A DNA stretch of 64,000 bases from Crenothrix sp. D3 (GCA_002134785.1 MBQZ01000013.1:1-64000), one strand, 5' to 3'. Shown: positions 8,827 through 17,463, counted from the first letter of the stretch. A program made the numbers and translations. The notes: generated from the letters alone by a model not told the origin.

Positions 8827-9252
8827 TCAAAAGAAAAGTTGATGCTTAAATTGATCCAAAACTGCCTCGGCTTCACTGGCACGCTCCATAAAAAACGCAG
8901 GCGTTGGATTATTTAAAAAATTCGTGTAACCATCAACAGCTTCGATATTCGTATCGTCAATTTTATTAAAACCCATCGTCCAATCTGCAAAACCTCTTTG
9001 TTGAATAGGTTTTTTATAAACCAATAGCAAACCACTGTGCCGTGCATCTTTTGAAATAGTGTCAAATAAGGCTTCGATGTCTTTTAACGCACCTTCAAGT
9101 GCCTGCATAAAAAATCCGTCTCGGTACAGCAACATCCCTGTAATATCCAACGTTTCATTTTTCGCTCGCGCTTTTTGGAGCATAGACTTTAGATGATCAT
9201 CAGACATCTCTTGATTTGCTAAGCTGACATACACCAGACAATGTAGTGACAT
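8827..9252 (-). CDS. BLUF-domain blue-light photoreceptor
   Basis: This 141-residue single-domain BLUF (sensor of blue light using FAD) protein keeps all key residues at canonical positions: Tyr8 (LVYVS), Asn32 (KNETLDITGMLLY), Gln50 (FFMQALEG), Trp91 and Met93 (FADWTMGF). The pattern DARHSG near 69 also fits the family. About 40 residues of C-terminal cap follow; there is no attached output domain, so signalling would go through a partner protein. The ribosome site AAGAGGGG is strong. It lies between mmoC and mmoG, within the sMMO cluster and on the same strand, behind a possible weak terminator. The family call is firm. A role in sMMO control is inference from position. Confidence 0.92.
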   Translation of the reverse strand: MSLHCLVYVSLANQEMSDDHLKSMLQKARAKNETLDITGMLLYRDGFFMQALEGALKDIEALFDTISKDARHSGLLLVYKKPIQQRGFADWTMGFNKIDDTNIEAVDGYTNFLNNPTPAFFMERASEAEAVLDQFKHQLFF

Positions 9253-9295
9253 TTTAATCCCCTCTTATAATGTTAATTACTTGTGTTAAATTCGC

Positions 9296-9335
9296 TAAAA
9301 GAGGTCACGCACTATCATGTGACAGACCGACCTCT
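9296..9335 (-). terminator. Possible weak terminator or attenuator between mmoC and the BLUF gene
   Basis: On the minus strand AGAGGTC pairs with GACCTCT over a 22-base loop that can form its own short stem (GTCAC with GTGAC), followed by only TTTT. It may reduce read-through from mmoC into the BLUF, 98-residue and mmoG genes. Confidence 0.4.
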
Positions 9336-9348
9336 GTGTGGCTATTGT

Positions 9349-10386
9349 TTAAGAACCGCTAGGTAAAAACTTTTCTAAATACACCCGTTCTTTTGGAATG
9401 CCTAAGGTTTCGCAGACGTTGAACGTTGCATCGACCATACCCGGAGGACCGCATAAATAAATGTCTGGTTTCGCGCCCGTTTCTGTTAGATCACGGCGTA
9501 AAATATCGACCACACTGCCTTTCTCGTAACGCCATTCATCACTGCATTTCCATACGCAGTTTCTCAGTTCCAAGGTCTTCATTTCTGAAGCCAATTTTTC
9601 CAACTCATCAAGGAAAAATATTTCTTCTTCCGTGTTTACACCGAAATAAATGATACATTTCTGCGGCTCATCCCACTGGTGCATATGTCTGACCATCGAC
9701 AAAATCGGTGCAAGTCCTGTGCCGCCTGCCACAAAATAACGCGGCGTAAAGCCATTTTCTTTTAAGCCGAAAATACCTGACGCGCCTTTAACGTTTATTT
9801 TTTGTCCAACGTGAGCCTCGTTTTTCAAATACGTTGAAAACTTGCCACCCTCGACCACACGAATTAAAAATTCTAATTCACCTTTTTTATTAGCGGTGTT
9901 AGCAGGGGAATACGAACGGGTGGTTGTAGTATTAGGAATTTCTAAATCAAAAAACTGTCCCGATTCAAATTTGATTTGCTTGTCATCGCCTGTGCGATTT
10001 AATAACAAACGCATGACGTTACTGGATACTTGAGACACGCCAACAACTTCCGCCTCAAAAGACAAACCTTCTGGCGAAAAACTGATACGTTCGTAAACAT
10101 AAGGTACTTCGACCTCAATGTCGGTGCTGGGATAACAACGGCATAATAAAACTTCGCCCGCCTCTTCTTCTTCATAAGGTAGAGCTTGCGAACTCACTTT
10201 CCCTAAAACGTAATCACCTTCCGTACAGAGTCCTTTACAAGTGGCGCAACCGCCTTCACGACAGGAGGACATTAAATAAATATCCTGCCGTACCGCCGCG
10301 CTGATAACGTCTTCATCCGAACGGCATTCAAATGTGACCGACTCGTCATCCTGAGTAATAATTGTGACTTGGTGTGTGTTTGCCAT
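9349..10386 (-). CDS. mmoC: sMMO reductase MmoC
   Basis: This 345-residue NADH-dependent reductase passes electrons to the diiron hydroxylase. An N-terminal plant-type 2Fe-2S ferredoxin domain has cysteines 42, 47, 50 and 82, the same numbers as M. capsulatus MmoC. It is followed by an FAD-binding domain with RSYSPANT and an NAD-binding domain with [11 protein letters not shown] and YLCGPPGM. An AGGAG ribosome site precedes the ATG, which begins 3 bp after the mmoD stop. It is the last of the six core genes. Confidence 0.97.
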   Translation of the reverse strand: MANTHQVTIITQDDESVTFECRSDEDVISAAVRQDIYLMSSCREGGCATCKGLCTEGDYVLGKVSSQALPYEEEEAGEVLLCRCYPSTDIEVEVPYVYERISFSPEGLSFEAEVVGVSQVSSNVMRLLLNRTGDDKQIKFESGQFFDLEIPNTTTTRSYSPANTANKKGELEFLIRVVEGGKFSTYLKNEAHVGQKINVKGASGIFGLKENGFTPRYFVAGGTGLAPILSMVRHMHQWDEPQKCIIYFGVNTEEEIFFLDELEKLASEMKTLELRNCVWKCSDEWRYEKGSVVDILRRDLTETGAKPDIYLCGPPGMVDATFNVCETLGIPKERVYLEKFLPSGS

Positions 10387-10389
10387 TAG

Positions 10390-10659
10390 CTACAACTCCT
10401 GTGCTACCGTATTATTTTTATTATTCATGTTAAAAAATGCCATCACATGATTGACTGCCCGTTTTGACGCGTCTAAGGTCAATGAACAGCCTTCTTGAAC
10501 CAGCTTATTGTCGCGGTAAATAGTCCACCGCCACATAAATTCTAAATCTTCGGTGTAAGCCGTATAAGGCTCTGCATCATAGAGCTTAGTGAGTTCGGGA
10601 TTTTCATCCTGAATGTCATGATTTTGTGCAGGTGACGCGGTATTTAATGCTTCTAACAT
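10390..10659 (-). CDS. mmoD: MmoD, sMMO accessory protein
   Basis: The protein is short and carries the diagnostic MmoD segment YTAYTEDLEFMWRWTIYRD followed by LVQEGCSLTLDASKRAV, which closely resembles MmoD (formerly OrfY) of M. capsulatus. MmoD binds the hydroxylase and takes part in the copper-dependent switch between the two methane monooxygenases. I place the start at the ATG at 10659 (89 residues). The frame is open to a TTG at 10716, but that start falls inside a palindromic repeat and is unlikely. No good Shine-Dalgarno sequence precedes either start. The mmoZ-mmoD gap is unusually long because of the palindromes. Confidence 0.88.
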   Translation of the reverse strand: MLEALNTASPAQNHDIQDENPELTKLYDAEPYTAYTEDLEFMWRWTIYRDNKLVQEGCSLTLDASKRAVNHVMAFFNMNNKNNTVAQEL

Positions 10660-10693
10660 GGCGTGGTGTGTTTGTTTATATAGAGAGAATGTG

Positions 10694-10768
10694 TAGATTG
10701 GGTTGGCAATAGCCAACCCAACAAAACCCAGTAGTTTTAGGTTGGGTTGCCAAAAAGTGGCAACCCAA
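10694..10768. repeat. REP-like palindrome pair between mmoZ and mmoD
   Basis: Two hairpins stand in tandem. TTGGGTTGGC pairs with GCCAACCCAA (10698-10721, loop AATA), and TTGGGTTGCCA pairs with TGGCAACCCAA (10742-10768, 5-base loop). The TAGGTTGGGTTRGC core is shared with the palindrome at 18767-18845. In the mRNA it forms two stable hairpins directly upstream of mmoD. Confidence 0.85.
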
Positions 10769-10776
10769 GCGACAAC

Positions 10777-11274
10777 TTACTGTAAGGTAATGACTTTTAC
10801 GCCACGTTTTTTACGCAATTCCTCTAACGGCAAAGCGTAGTAATCCGTGTTTCTCAGTTCCATTAACTTAGTACCTAGCAGACGATCAGTGTCCAAAAAG
10901 ACATTGACAGGCATAACAGGTGGTTTGCACGCCAATCTAAAGTCAATATGAATTCTTTCCGCTTTGTACATATCAGTACAGGCATCCATTTCAGCAACGA
11001 CTTTATCAGCCATTTCTTGAGCATTCGCGCCACAAGTACAGTTGTTCATAAACTGTGTATCGTTGAACGCAGCACGTTTTAACAAGGCGACTTTTTCTTC
11101 GATTTTGCACTCAATCCATTGACCATCAAGCTCTAAAGACCAGTCGGTTTTAAAAGGATTTAAGTGTTTAACACGAAAATCTTTTAATAACGCATGACCT
11201 GCGGCTAATGTGGTCAGTGCGGCGATTTTTTTAACCCATTCGTCACGAGTGGGATTATCATGAATGTTAGCCAT
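10777..11274 (-). CDS. mmoZ: sMMO hydroxylase gamma subunit MmoZ
   Basis: This 165-residue small subunit of the (alpha-beta-gamma)2 hydroxylase matches the family in length and in blocks such as DEWVKKIAALTTLAAGHALLKDFR and RLLGTKLMELRNTDYYALPLEELRKKRGV near the C-terminus. A clear AGGAG ribosome site lies before the ATG, 9 bp after mmoB. It has no cofactor of its own and stabilises the hydroxylase. Confidence 0.96.
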   Translation of the reverse strand: MANIHDNPTRDEWVKKIAALTTLAAGHALLKDFRVKHLNPFKTDWSLELDGQWIECKIEEKVALLKRAAFNDTQFMNNCTCGANAQEMADKVVAEMDACTDMYKAERIHIDFRLACKPPVMPVNVFLDTDRLLGTKLMELRNTDYYALPLEELRKKRGVKVITLQ

Positions 11275-11283
11275 TGTTATCTC

Positions 11284-11709
11284 CTATGCTCTTGCAACGT
11301 CTTGCAGTTTGACATCAAGACCCATCAATTCTGATGTGATAGTGAAGGTTTCATCCAGTGTATAAGCACGACCGATAGTAGAAGAAACATCCACCAACAA
11401 ATCATAAACACTGTAACTTTTCCCTAACAACTCAGAGACTTCACGGCAATCAATTTCAATTTTGCCATTCGCTTTCAGCCACCAGAAACCAGCGCGATCT
11501 TCTACGATTAAGGTTGGGTTTTGGGCTTTATGAGAACCCAGCAGAATTTCTTCAACAACGGTGTTGAGTTCATCTGATTTTTTTAATACTAAAACCACCG
11601 TATCACTTTCATGAACGACTTGATTTTCTTCCGCGAAGTATTCATCAGCAAAGGCTTTGCCTGTTTTTTGCATGATGCCCGCGTTATACGCATTTGCACT
11701 TGTAGACAT
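11284..11709 (-). CDS. mmoB: sMMO regulatory (coupling) protein MmoB
   Basis: This cofactor-less protein of 141 residues, the family's normal length, binds the hydroxylase and controls substrate and oxygen access to the diiron site. Recognisable segments are HESDTVVLVLKKSDELNTVVEEIL and a core with VEDRAGFWWLKANGKIEID. The gene lies between mmoY and mmoZ with gaps of about 9 bp. An AAGGAAT ribosome site precedes it. Confidence 0.96.
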   Translation of the reverse strand: MSTSANAYNAGIMQKTGKAFADEYFAEENQVVHESDTVVLVLKKSDELNTVVEEILLGSHKAQNPTLIVEDRAGFWWLKANGKIEIDCREVSELLGKSYSVYDLLVDVSSTIGRAYTLDETFTITSELMGLDVKLQDVARA

Positions 11710-11718
11710 AATAATTCC

Positions 11719-12897
11719 TTATTTAAGACCAGATAACACGGTTTTAATCATTGCCGCAGTGTCCACTTTATAGCCGATAGGATCAGCGTAATCACGTTGC
11801 CAGTCATCAAATACACGACCCAAAGCCGCTTCGATAGCCGCTTTATCAGATACACCTGCGATGGTCGGAATTTTAGAGAAAATACCCATAAAATCCTTCA
11901 TTGCGTTGACTGTTCTCGGCAACCATTTGTCGCTCCACATATTCATCAAACTGACGTTGTAGTCACCAAAGTTTTCATCCGCAGCCAAACAAGTGTGAAA
12001 CATATCTTTAGTGATACCTTTCGTTTGTGAATGGTACAACTGCATTTGATTGATGAAGAACGGTGTTAAGTTGTCGCCGTAATACGAAGATAATCTCAAG
12101 AAGAATTCTCTACGCACAAATTGACCGAATAACGGATCGTAAATCATGTGACCTGCGAACAGAATTTCGTTCCAGTCATAAGTGCCTTGCCAGATTTCTT
12201 CAACGGTTTCTCTTGCACCTTTATAGATTGAACCTTTCGTCCACTCATTTTTAGGCACATCAGTTGATTCGTCAAAACCAGGAACCAATTTAGCCAAAAA
12301 CGTTCTTTCTGCTTGAATCATTTGCGCGTTATCGACTTTATCCAAGCCAATCATCGCAATACTCATACGCAGCGTATCACCCAAACAATCACGAGTCGGA
12401 GACGAGTGTGAGTTGAATAAGCCATATTCACTGAAACCGAACGCGCCTAAATAATCACCCAGCACTTCATCACGCCAGACAGGATCAATAGAACGCACAT
12501 GACCATCAGCCGAATAGGCTTTCAAAAAACGGTCGGTATAACGCCATTCTTCTGCTTTGTCTTTCACATACAGCGCGTGCCAGCGGAAAGCGGGATCACG
12601 GTGTCTGTGCCAGTCAGAACTGTGCATTTCAGTCGATTCATTACTCCAAGATGGACGACCGCCGTGAAATTTTTGCGTCCAATCACCCCAATCCAAACCA
12701 CCTGGAATCCAGTCGGGTGTGGGTTGTGTATAGCAACACAAGGTTTCATATTCATTAATCCGCTTACCGCGCGGTGTCATGAAATAGTTCATCTTGCGTT
12801 GTGTTTCTAAAGGTTTATCTGGAATAGCGGCTAAAATTACTTTCGCAATTTCTGGATCAGTTAAACCGCGTCTACCGCCACCTACTACAATTGACAT
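11719..12897 (-). CDS. mmoY: sMMO hydroxylase beta subunit MmoY
   Basis: This 392-residue beta subunit belongs to the ferritin-like family but lacks the diiron ligands. Typical blocks are RRGLTDPEIAKVILAAIP at the N-terminus and LDWGDWTQKFHGGRPSW and HRDPAFRWHALYVKDKAEEW further in. An AAGGAG ribosome site sits at the usual distance. It is separated from mmoX by 81 bp, which holds an inverted repeat. Confidence 0.97.
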   Translation of the reverse strand: MSIVVGGGRRGLTDPEIAKVILAAIPDKPLETQRKMNYFMTPRGKRINEYETLCCYTQPTPDWIPGGLDWGDWTQKFHGGRPSWSNESTEMHSSDWHRHRDPAFRWHALYVKDKAEEWRYTDRFLKAYSADGHVRSIDPVWRDEVLGDYLGAFGFSEYGLFNSHSSPTRDCLGDTLRMSIAMIGLDKVDNAQMIQAERTFLAKLVPGFDESTDVPKNEWTKGSIYKGARETVEEIWQGTYDWNEILFAGHMIYDPLFGQFVRREFFLRLSSYYGDNLTPFFINQMQLYHSQTKGITKDMFHTCLAADENFGDYNVSLMNMWSDKWLPRTVNAMKDFMGIFSKIPTIAGVSDKAAIEAALGRVFDDWQRDYADPIGYKVDTAAMIKTVLSGLK

Positions 12898-12923
12898 AAT
12901 TAACTCCTTTACAATTAGTGTGG

Positions 12924-12962
12924 GGCGTTGTTAATTCGGTCTAAAACTAAACTAACAATGCC
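12924..12962. repeat. Inverted repeat in the mmoX-mmoY spacer
   Basis: GGCGTTGTTAATT (12924-12936) and AACTAACAATGCC (12950-12962) form a 13-bp imperfect stem over a 13-base loop. In the mRNA it would fold just after the mmoX stop. There is no T tract, so it looks like an mRNA-stability or processing element rather than a terminator. Confidence 0.6.
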
Positions 12963-12978
12963 TTGTTTCAAAGAATGA

Positions 12979-14562
12979 TTACAATGCTTTCAAAGGATCA
13001 GCAAAGACACAGCCAATCTTTTTGATGTCATCTAAGGTCCACAATCTGCCGTCTTTGCTGGTGTGTGGTTGAGCAATCAAGGTAAAACCATCACTGCGTA
13101 CGCCGTGTCCTTCGGCAATCACTTCTGATAACTCACGACCTTCGTATTGTTCAAAGATGTTTTGGCATTCATAACGCTCTGGTTCAGACAACCACATACG
13201 CTCGCCCCATTGGTCGCTGAACGAATGTTTTTTGCCATTGAATTCAAGAACGCGCAACGTGCTTGCACCTTTAGAATAGCTAGGGCAGAACGGTACTTGT
13301 GACACGCGGTCTATATAAACAGGATGGTTGTTTTCGATAAACCATTGGATAGGTAAAAAGCCGCTGTTGGGATCTTCACAACCACGCGCACGCCATTCTT
13401 CATAAACTACGCCGTACATATCGTACCAACCAGGGTAATTCGCTTCGTACCATTCCGCTTCTTCAGCAGTTGGCAGAGTCAAACGAAAAAAGCCAGTTGG
13501 CCATAAGGCATAAGCAATTAAAAATAAATCGTGGTGCGCCCAGTAAGCGTCTTTTTTGGCATCGCGTAAGCTGGCAGGTGATTCAACACCGTATTTGCCT
13601 AAACGACCAATCCAGATACCGCCCCAATCTTCATACACCCAACGATTCCAAGTTTTTACCCAAGGCTCAACTTTGAAATGTGAACCGTACTCAAACATCA
13701 TGCCCAATACAGGCGTGAAGTATTTTTGTTGCGTCCAGAAGGCATTGTTTAAATCGGTGTTCAAATATTTTGAAGCTGCTTCGTCATTAGCAATTGATAC
13801 GACTGTTTGATAGCCGTTTGCCATGTGACGTAATTCATCGGTTTCAATTGACAGAAACACCGTTGGAGTCATTTCATCGCCGTTTGCAGAAGCCCATTCG
13901 GTGACTGCAACGATAAGCGGGTTAGTAAAGCAAGCCTCACCGACCAACTGTAAGTTGATAGAACACTCAACCGCATCACCTGAAATGAAGCCGTCAGAAA
14001 ATACCCGTTTCATGCCTTTCCATAAAGGCCCAATAGCACGAGTACGACGCGCATCGTTATGACCTGCCGCGTCCTGACCTTGTTTAGCGAAATAATAATT
14101 GATGTAACCGCATTGGTTAGTGTGACGAATTTCATCTAACACTTGACCTAAATAACCATTTTTTTGCTCAGGCGCAGTGGCTGAATCCCACAACATACCT
14201 GTCGCAGCAATCGCGTTATACTCACCGACTTCCAAAAAGTTAGAAATAACTTTCATGGACTCATTCCATTTCGGATGCACACGGTTAGCGGCATCAACAC
14301 GAGTCAATACGTCTTGCAAGCTACCAAACTGACGTTCGTCTTTAACTGATTCCATACGCGCATATTCTTTAGCGATTAGCTTGAACTGCTCTTTGGTATC
14401 ATTCGCCATTTTGTATTTGGTCGAATATTTAGTGCGGTTTTTATCAAAATCCCAAGTAAAGCTTTGTAACCAGCGGTGAACTTCTTGCGCCCCTACGCTG
14501 ACTGGCGCGTGATTAACGGCTAGCGCGTCCGTTGCTGCTTTTGTTGCTGCACTTATAGCCAT
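12979..14562 (-). CDS. mmoX: sMMO hydroxylase alpha subunit MmoX
   Basis: The catalytic subunit is 527 residues, the same length as in M. capsulatus Bath. All diiron ligands fall at the same numbers: Glu114, Glu144 and His147 (DEIRHTNQCGY), Glu209, Glu243 and His246 (ETDELRHM). Active-site Cys151 and Thr213 are also present. It oxidises methane to methanol with O2 and electrons from MmoC. A GAGGTAG ribosome site precedes the ATG. The gene is first in its operon, about 260 bp downstream of the inferred sigma-54 start site. The enzyme looks fully functional. Confidence 0.99.
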   Translation of the reverse strand: MAISAATKAATDALAVNHAPVSVGAQEVHRWLQSFTWDFDKNRTKYSTKYKMANDTKEQFKLIAKEYARMESVKDERQFGSLQDVLTRVDAANRVHPKWNESMKVISNFLEVGEYNAIAATGMLWDSATAPEQKNGYLGQVLDEIRHTNQCGYINYYFAKQGQDAAGHNDARRTRAIGPLWKGMKRVFSDGFISGDAVECSINLQLVGEACFTNPLIVAVTEWASANGDEMTPTVFLSIETDELRHMANGYQTVVSIANDEAASKYLNTDLNNAFWTQQKYFTPVLGMMFEYGSHFKVEPWVKTWNRWVYEDWGGIWIGRLGKYGVESPASLRDAKKDAYWAHHDLFLIAYALWPTGFFRLTLPTAEEAEWYEANYPGWYDMYGVVYEEWRARGCEDPNSGFLPIQWFIENNHPVYIDRVSQVPFCPSYSKGASTLRVLEFNGKKHSFSDQWGERMWLSEPERYECQNIFEQYEGRELSEVIAEGHGVRSDGFTLIAQPHTSKDGRLWTLDDIKKIGCVFADPLKAL

Positions 14563-14833
14563 GTTGACTACCTCATTTCATGTTATGGTTGTTTTAAAGA
14601 AACATATTATTGTTGTTGCTTAAAGAAACACTGGGTTGTCAAATCGCCTCTATTTTGAAAAATAGTCAAGCGACTGTTTTGGCTATCCCTAATCAAAACA
14701 GTCATACTCTTTTAATCTGCTGAATAAATAAAACAGATATACTCATTTCTAATAAGCGGTTTATGTACAGATGAAATTTACAATACGTCTTAATGCTATT
14801 GATCGCGTACATCGACAAACCCAATCTAAATAA

Positions 14834-14849
14834 AGCAATGACCGTGCCA
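14834..14849 (-). promoter_or_regulatory. Sigma-54 (-24/-12) promoter of the mmo operon
   Basis: On the minus strand the sequence reads TGGCAC, five bases, then TTGCT, a perfect match to the RpoN consensus. The start site would fall near 14823, leaving a leader of about 260 nt to mmoX. sMMO operons in other methanotrophs are driven from RpoN promoters by MmoR, which is encoded here too. Confidence 0.88.
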
Positions 14850-14933
14850 ATTATTGAATTCAACTATATTATCCTTATAAAACAATGCAGTATGCTTATT
14901 TTTCCTATTTAACCGCTAATGAGGTAAGGCGAT

Positions 14934-14961
14934 TAACTGTCCAGTTATTCGACACTGTCCA
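14934..14961. promoter_or_regulatory. Candidate MmoR enhancer site upstream of the mmo promoter
   Basis: A perfect dyad TAACTG-TC-CAGTTA (14934-14947) overlaps the first of two ACTGTCCA direct repeats (14936 and 14954, 18 bp apart). They lie about 85-115 bp upstream of the -24 box, the normal position for an enhancer-binding protein. Assignment to MmoR is inference. Confidence 0.45.
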
Positions 14962-15115
14962 TATTTTAAACGTCTATATTTGATGTCTGTGGCGACTGCA
15001 CAGAAGATGAAAAACGGTTTACAACGTACCATTGTTTACAACAGTGCGGATTTTCTTAGTACACACTGCACCGCCTACTTATATAATGACGGTATTTTTT
15101 TGACTAAAGAGTCTC

Positions 15116-16159
15116 ATGAGCAAGCAACGAAAAGCGGTCGCCCTTATTTCAGGTGGATTAGATTCCATGTTGGCGGCTAAAACCATCCTCGAACAAGGTG
15201 TCCACGTCGAGGGCATTAATTTTTTTACAGGGTTTTGTGTCGAAGGTCATACGCACGCTATCCGTGCCAAAGATAAAGCCAAAGTTAAGCGCAATAATTC
15301 TTTATGGGTCGCTGAACAACTGGGTATCAAACTGCATATTGTCGATGTTATCGAAGAATATAAAAATGTGCTGATTAATCCCAAACACGGCTACGGTCAA
15401 CATTTGAACCCGTGTTTAGATTGCAAAATCTTCATGGTCAATAAAGCCAAGCAATGGATAGTGGAAAATGATTTTGACTTCATCATCACGGGTGAAGTGA
15501 TTGGACAACGCCCGATGTCACAACGTAAATCGACCATGCCGATAGTTGCTAAACAATCAGGTGCGGATGATTTATTATTGCGTCCGTTATGTGCAAAAAA
15601 TCTACCCGCCACACTGCCTGAACGTGAAGGTTGGGTGGACAGAGAAAAACTCCACGACATTACAGGGCGTTCACGCAAGCCCCAAATGGCACTGGCTAAA
15701 CAATGGGAGATTGATGACTATGCTCAACCTGCGGGCGGCTGCTGTTTTCTCACCGACAAAAGTTATTCCGCTAAATTAGTTGATTTGTGGCAAGCGCATG
15801 GTCATAAAGATTATGAATTGGATGATGTCATGCTATTAAAAGTCGGCAGACATATCCGCCCCGCGCCGCATTTTAAGCTCATTATTGCGCGTGAAGAAGG
15901 CGAAGGTCGATTTTTGCAAGGCTATAAAAAACAATTTGTCAGTATGAATTGTGTAAGTCACCCTGGGCCGTTAGTGTTAATTGATGGTGAATTGAGCGCG
16001 GAAGATGTGTATTTAGCGGCGCGGATTGCTGCTCGTTTTGGTCAAGGACGTGATGCCGCGCAAGTTGATATGACGATCACTCAACCAGATGGTTCAGAAC
16101 GTATTATTCAAGTCGCCCCCTTGAATAGCGATGATTTGCCACAGGAATGGTATATTTAA
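15116..16159 (+). CDS. PP-loop (MnmA/ThiI-like) ATP-dependent enzyme
   Basis: This 347-residue protein has an N-terminal PP-loop ATP-pyrophosphatase motif SGGLDSMLAAK (residues 13-23), as in tRNA thiolases such as MnmA. Cysteines at NPCLDCKIF and GGCCFLTD could act in sulfur transfer. The C-terminal third (LLKVGRHIRPAPHFKLIIAREEGEG) is an extra domain not found in MnmA itself. Proteins of this type are often annotated as tRNA 2-thiouridylase-like. The exact substrate is not clear. It is divergent from mmoX, and the next gene starts directly at its stop codon, implying translational coupling. Confidence 0.7.
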   Translation: MSKQRKAVALISGGLDSMLAAKTILEQGVHVEGINFFTGFCVEGHTHAIRAKDKAKVKRNNSLWVAEQLGIKLHIVDVIEEYKNVLINPKHGYGQHLNPCLDCKIFMVNKAKQWIVENDFDFIITGEVIGQRPMSQRKSTMPIVAKQSGADDLLLRPLCAKNLPATLPEREGWVDREKLHDITGRSRKPQMALAKQWEIDDYAQPAGGCCFLTDKSYSAKLVDLWQAHGHKDYELDDVMLLKVGRHIRPAPHFKLIIAREEGEGRFLQGYKKQFVSMNCVSHPGPLVLIDGELSAEDVYLAARIAARFGQGRDAAQVDMTITQPDGSERIIQVAPLNSDDLPQEWYI

Positions 16160-17422
16160 ATGCGAATTCTATTTGTTCATCAAAACTTCCCCGCACAGTT
16201 TAAACACCTTGCACCTGCTTTAGCGGCTAATCCCGAGCATGAAATTATCGCACTCACTATGCGAAAAGACGTGCCAGAACAATGGCAAGGCGTGCGATTA
16301 ATCCGCTATCAAGCTGTGCGTGGTTCAACACCTAACGTCCATCCGTGGGTCAGTGATATTGAAACCAAAACTATTCGCGGTGAAGCAGTATTCCATGTGG
16401 CAAGCGCGTTGCGTGATTCAGGCTTTACGCCCGATTTGATTATTGCTCATCATGGCTGGGGGGAAAGTTTATTTTTAAAAGATGTCTGGCCAGATACCCA
16501 ATTAGCGATTTACTGCGAGTTTTATTACCATGTCCACGGCACAGACATGGGTTTTGACCCAGAATTTGCCAACCAAGACCCCAGTGATGATTGCCGTTTA
16601 CGTTTAAAAAACACCAATAATCTGCTGCATTTTGAAATCGCTGATGCGGGAATTTCCCCTACCCATTGGCAAGCGAGTACCTTTCCGCCGCCGTTTCGTG
16701 ACAAAATCACCGTGATTCACGAGGGTATTGATACCGAGGTTATTGCGCCGAACGCGACTGCCAGTCTCTCGGTTAACAGTGTGAACGGAAGCTTCTCATT
16801 GACGCGTGATGATGAAGTGATTACGTTTGTGAGTCGCAGTTTAGAACCTTATCGTGGCTACCATATTTTCATGCGGGCATTGCCTGAAATTTTACGTCGT
16901 CGCCCTAATGCAAAGGTGGTTATTGTAGGTGATGATACTGTTAGTTATGGTGCGCAACCACCGAAAGGGCAAACATGGAAAGATATTTTTTTAAACGAAG
17001 TTATCGATCAATTAGACATGAGTCGCGTGTATTTTGTAGGCCGTACCTCTTATGACCATTTCATTACCTTATTGCAATTGTCACGCGTGCATATCTATCT
17101 AACCTATCCTTTTGTTTTAAGCTGGAGTTTATTAGAAGCCATGAGTGCGGGTTGCTGTATTGTTGCCAGTGATACTGCTCCCTTACATGAAGCGATTATT
17201 GATAATAAATCGGGGCGGCTGGTGAATTTTTTTGATACAGCAGCCATCAGTGATGCGGTGTGCGAATTATTGGATCAACCTGAACAACGGGCTGAATTTG
17301 GGCGACAAGCGCGGGCATTTGCACAAGCCACTTATGATTTAAAAACCGTTTGTTTACCGCGTCAATTAGCGTGGGTAGATGGTTTATTAAAAACAGCGGC
17401 GGTAAGCACTGATTCGTTATAA
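16160..17422 (+). CDS. Family 4-like glycosyltransferase
   Basis: This 420-residue GT-B glycosyltransferase has an N-terminal half beginning RILFVHQNFPAQFKHLAPAL and a C-terminal group 1 domain. That domain shows ITFVSRSLEPYRGYHIFMRALP, then VHIYLTYPFVLSWSLLEAMSAGC and SGRLVNFFD, typical of nucleotide-sugar binding. It probably transfers a sugar to a surface polymer or small acceptor. The ATG lies directly behind the PP-loop gene's stop. The acceptor is unknown. Confidence 0.82.
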   Translation: MRILFVHQNFPAQFKHLAPALAANPEHEIIALTMRKDVPEQWQGVRLIRYQAVRGSTPNVHPWVSDIETKTIRGEAVFHVASALRDSGFTPDLIIAHHGWGESLFLKDVWPDTQLAIYCEFYYHVHGTDMGFDPEFANQDPSDDCRLRLKNTNNLLHFEIADAGISPTHWQASTFPPPFRDKITVIHEGIDTEVIAPNATASLSVNSVNGSFSLTRDDEVITFVSRSLEPYRGYHIFMRALPEILRRRPNAKVVIVGDDTVSYGAQPPKGQTWKDIFLNEVIDQLDMSRVYFVGRTSYDHFITLLQLSRVHIYLTYPFVLSWSLLEAMSAGCCIVASDTAPLHEAIIDNKSGRLVNFFDTAAISDAVCELLDQPEQRAEFGRQARAFAQATYDLKTVCLPRQLAWVDGLLKTAAVSTDSL

Positions 17423-17463
17423 TGCGGTCATACATACATATTTTTTATTAAGGCAGGAAGGTC

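Larger units (their letters stand above)
14563..15115. other. 553-bp intergenic control region between mmoX and the PP-loop gene
   Basis: This gap between divergent genes holds the sigma-54 promoter (14834-14849), a leader of about 260 bp before mmoX, and upstream dyads and repeats at 14934-14961. Two copies of GTTTACAAC stand at 15017 and 15034. I find no supported gene in it; the short plus-strand frame that starts at 14980 and runs into the next gene lacks any family feature. Confidence 0.7.

Noticed and set aside
10660-10716. N-terminal extension of mmoD from a TTG start
   Set aside because: The extension begins inside a palindromic repeat and lacks a ribosome site. The ATG at 10659 is more likely.
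14980-15180. Short plus-strand frame of 66 codons overlapping the PP-loop gene start
   Set aside because: No family features, and it overlaps a better supported gene in another frame. The region is the mmo control region.
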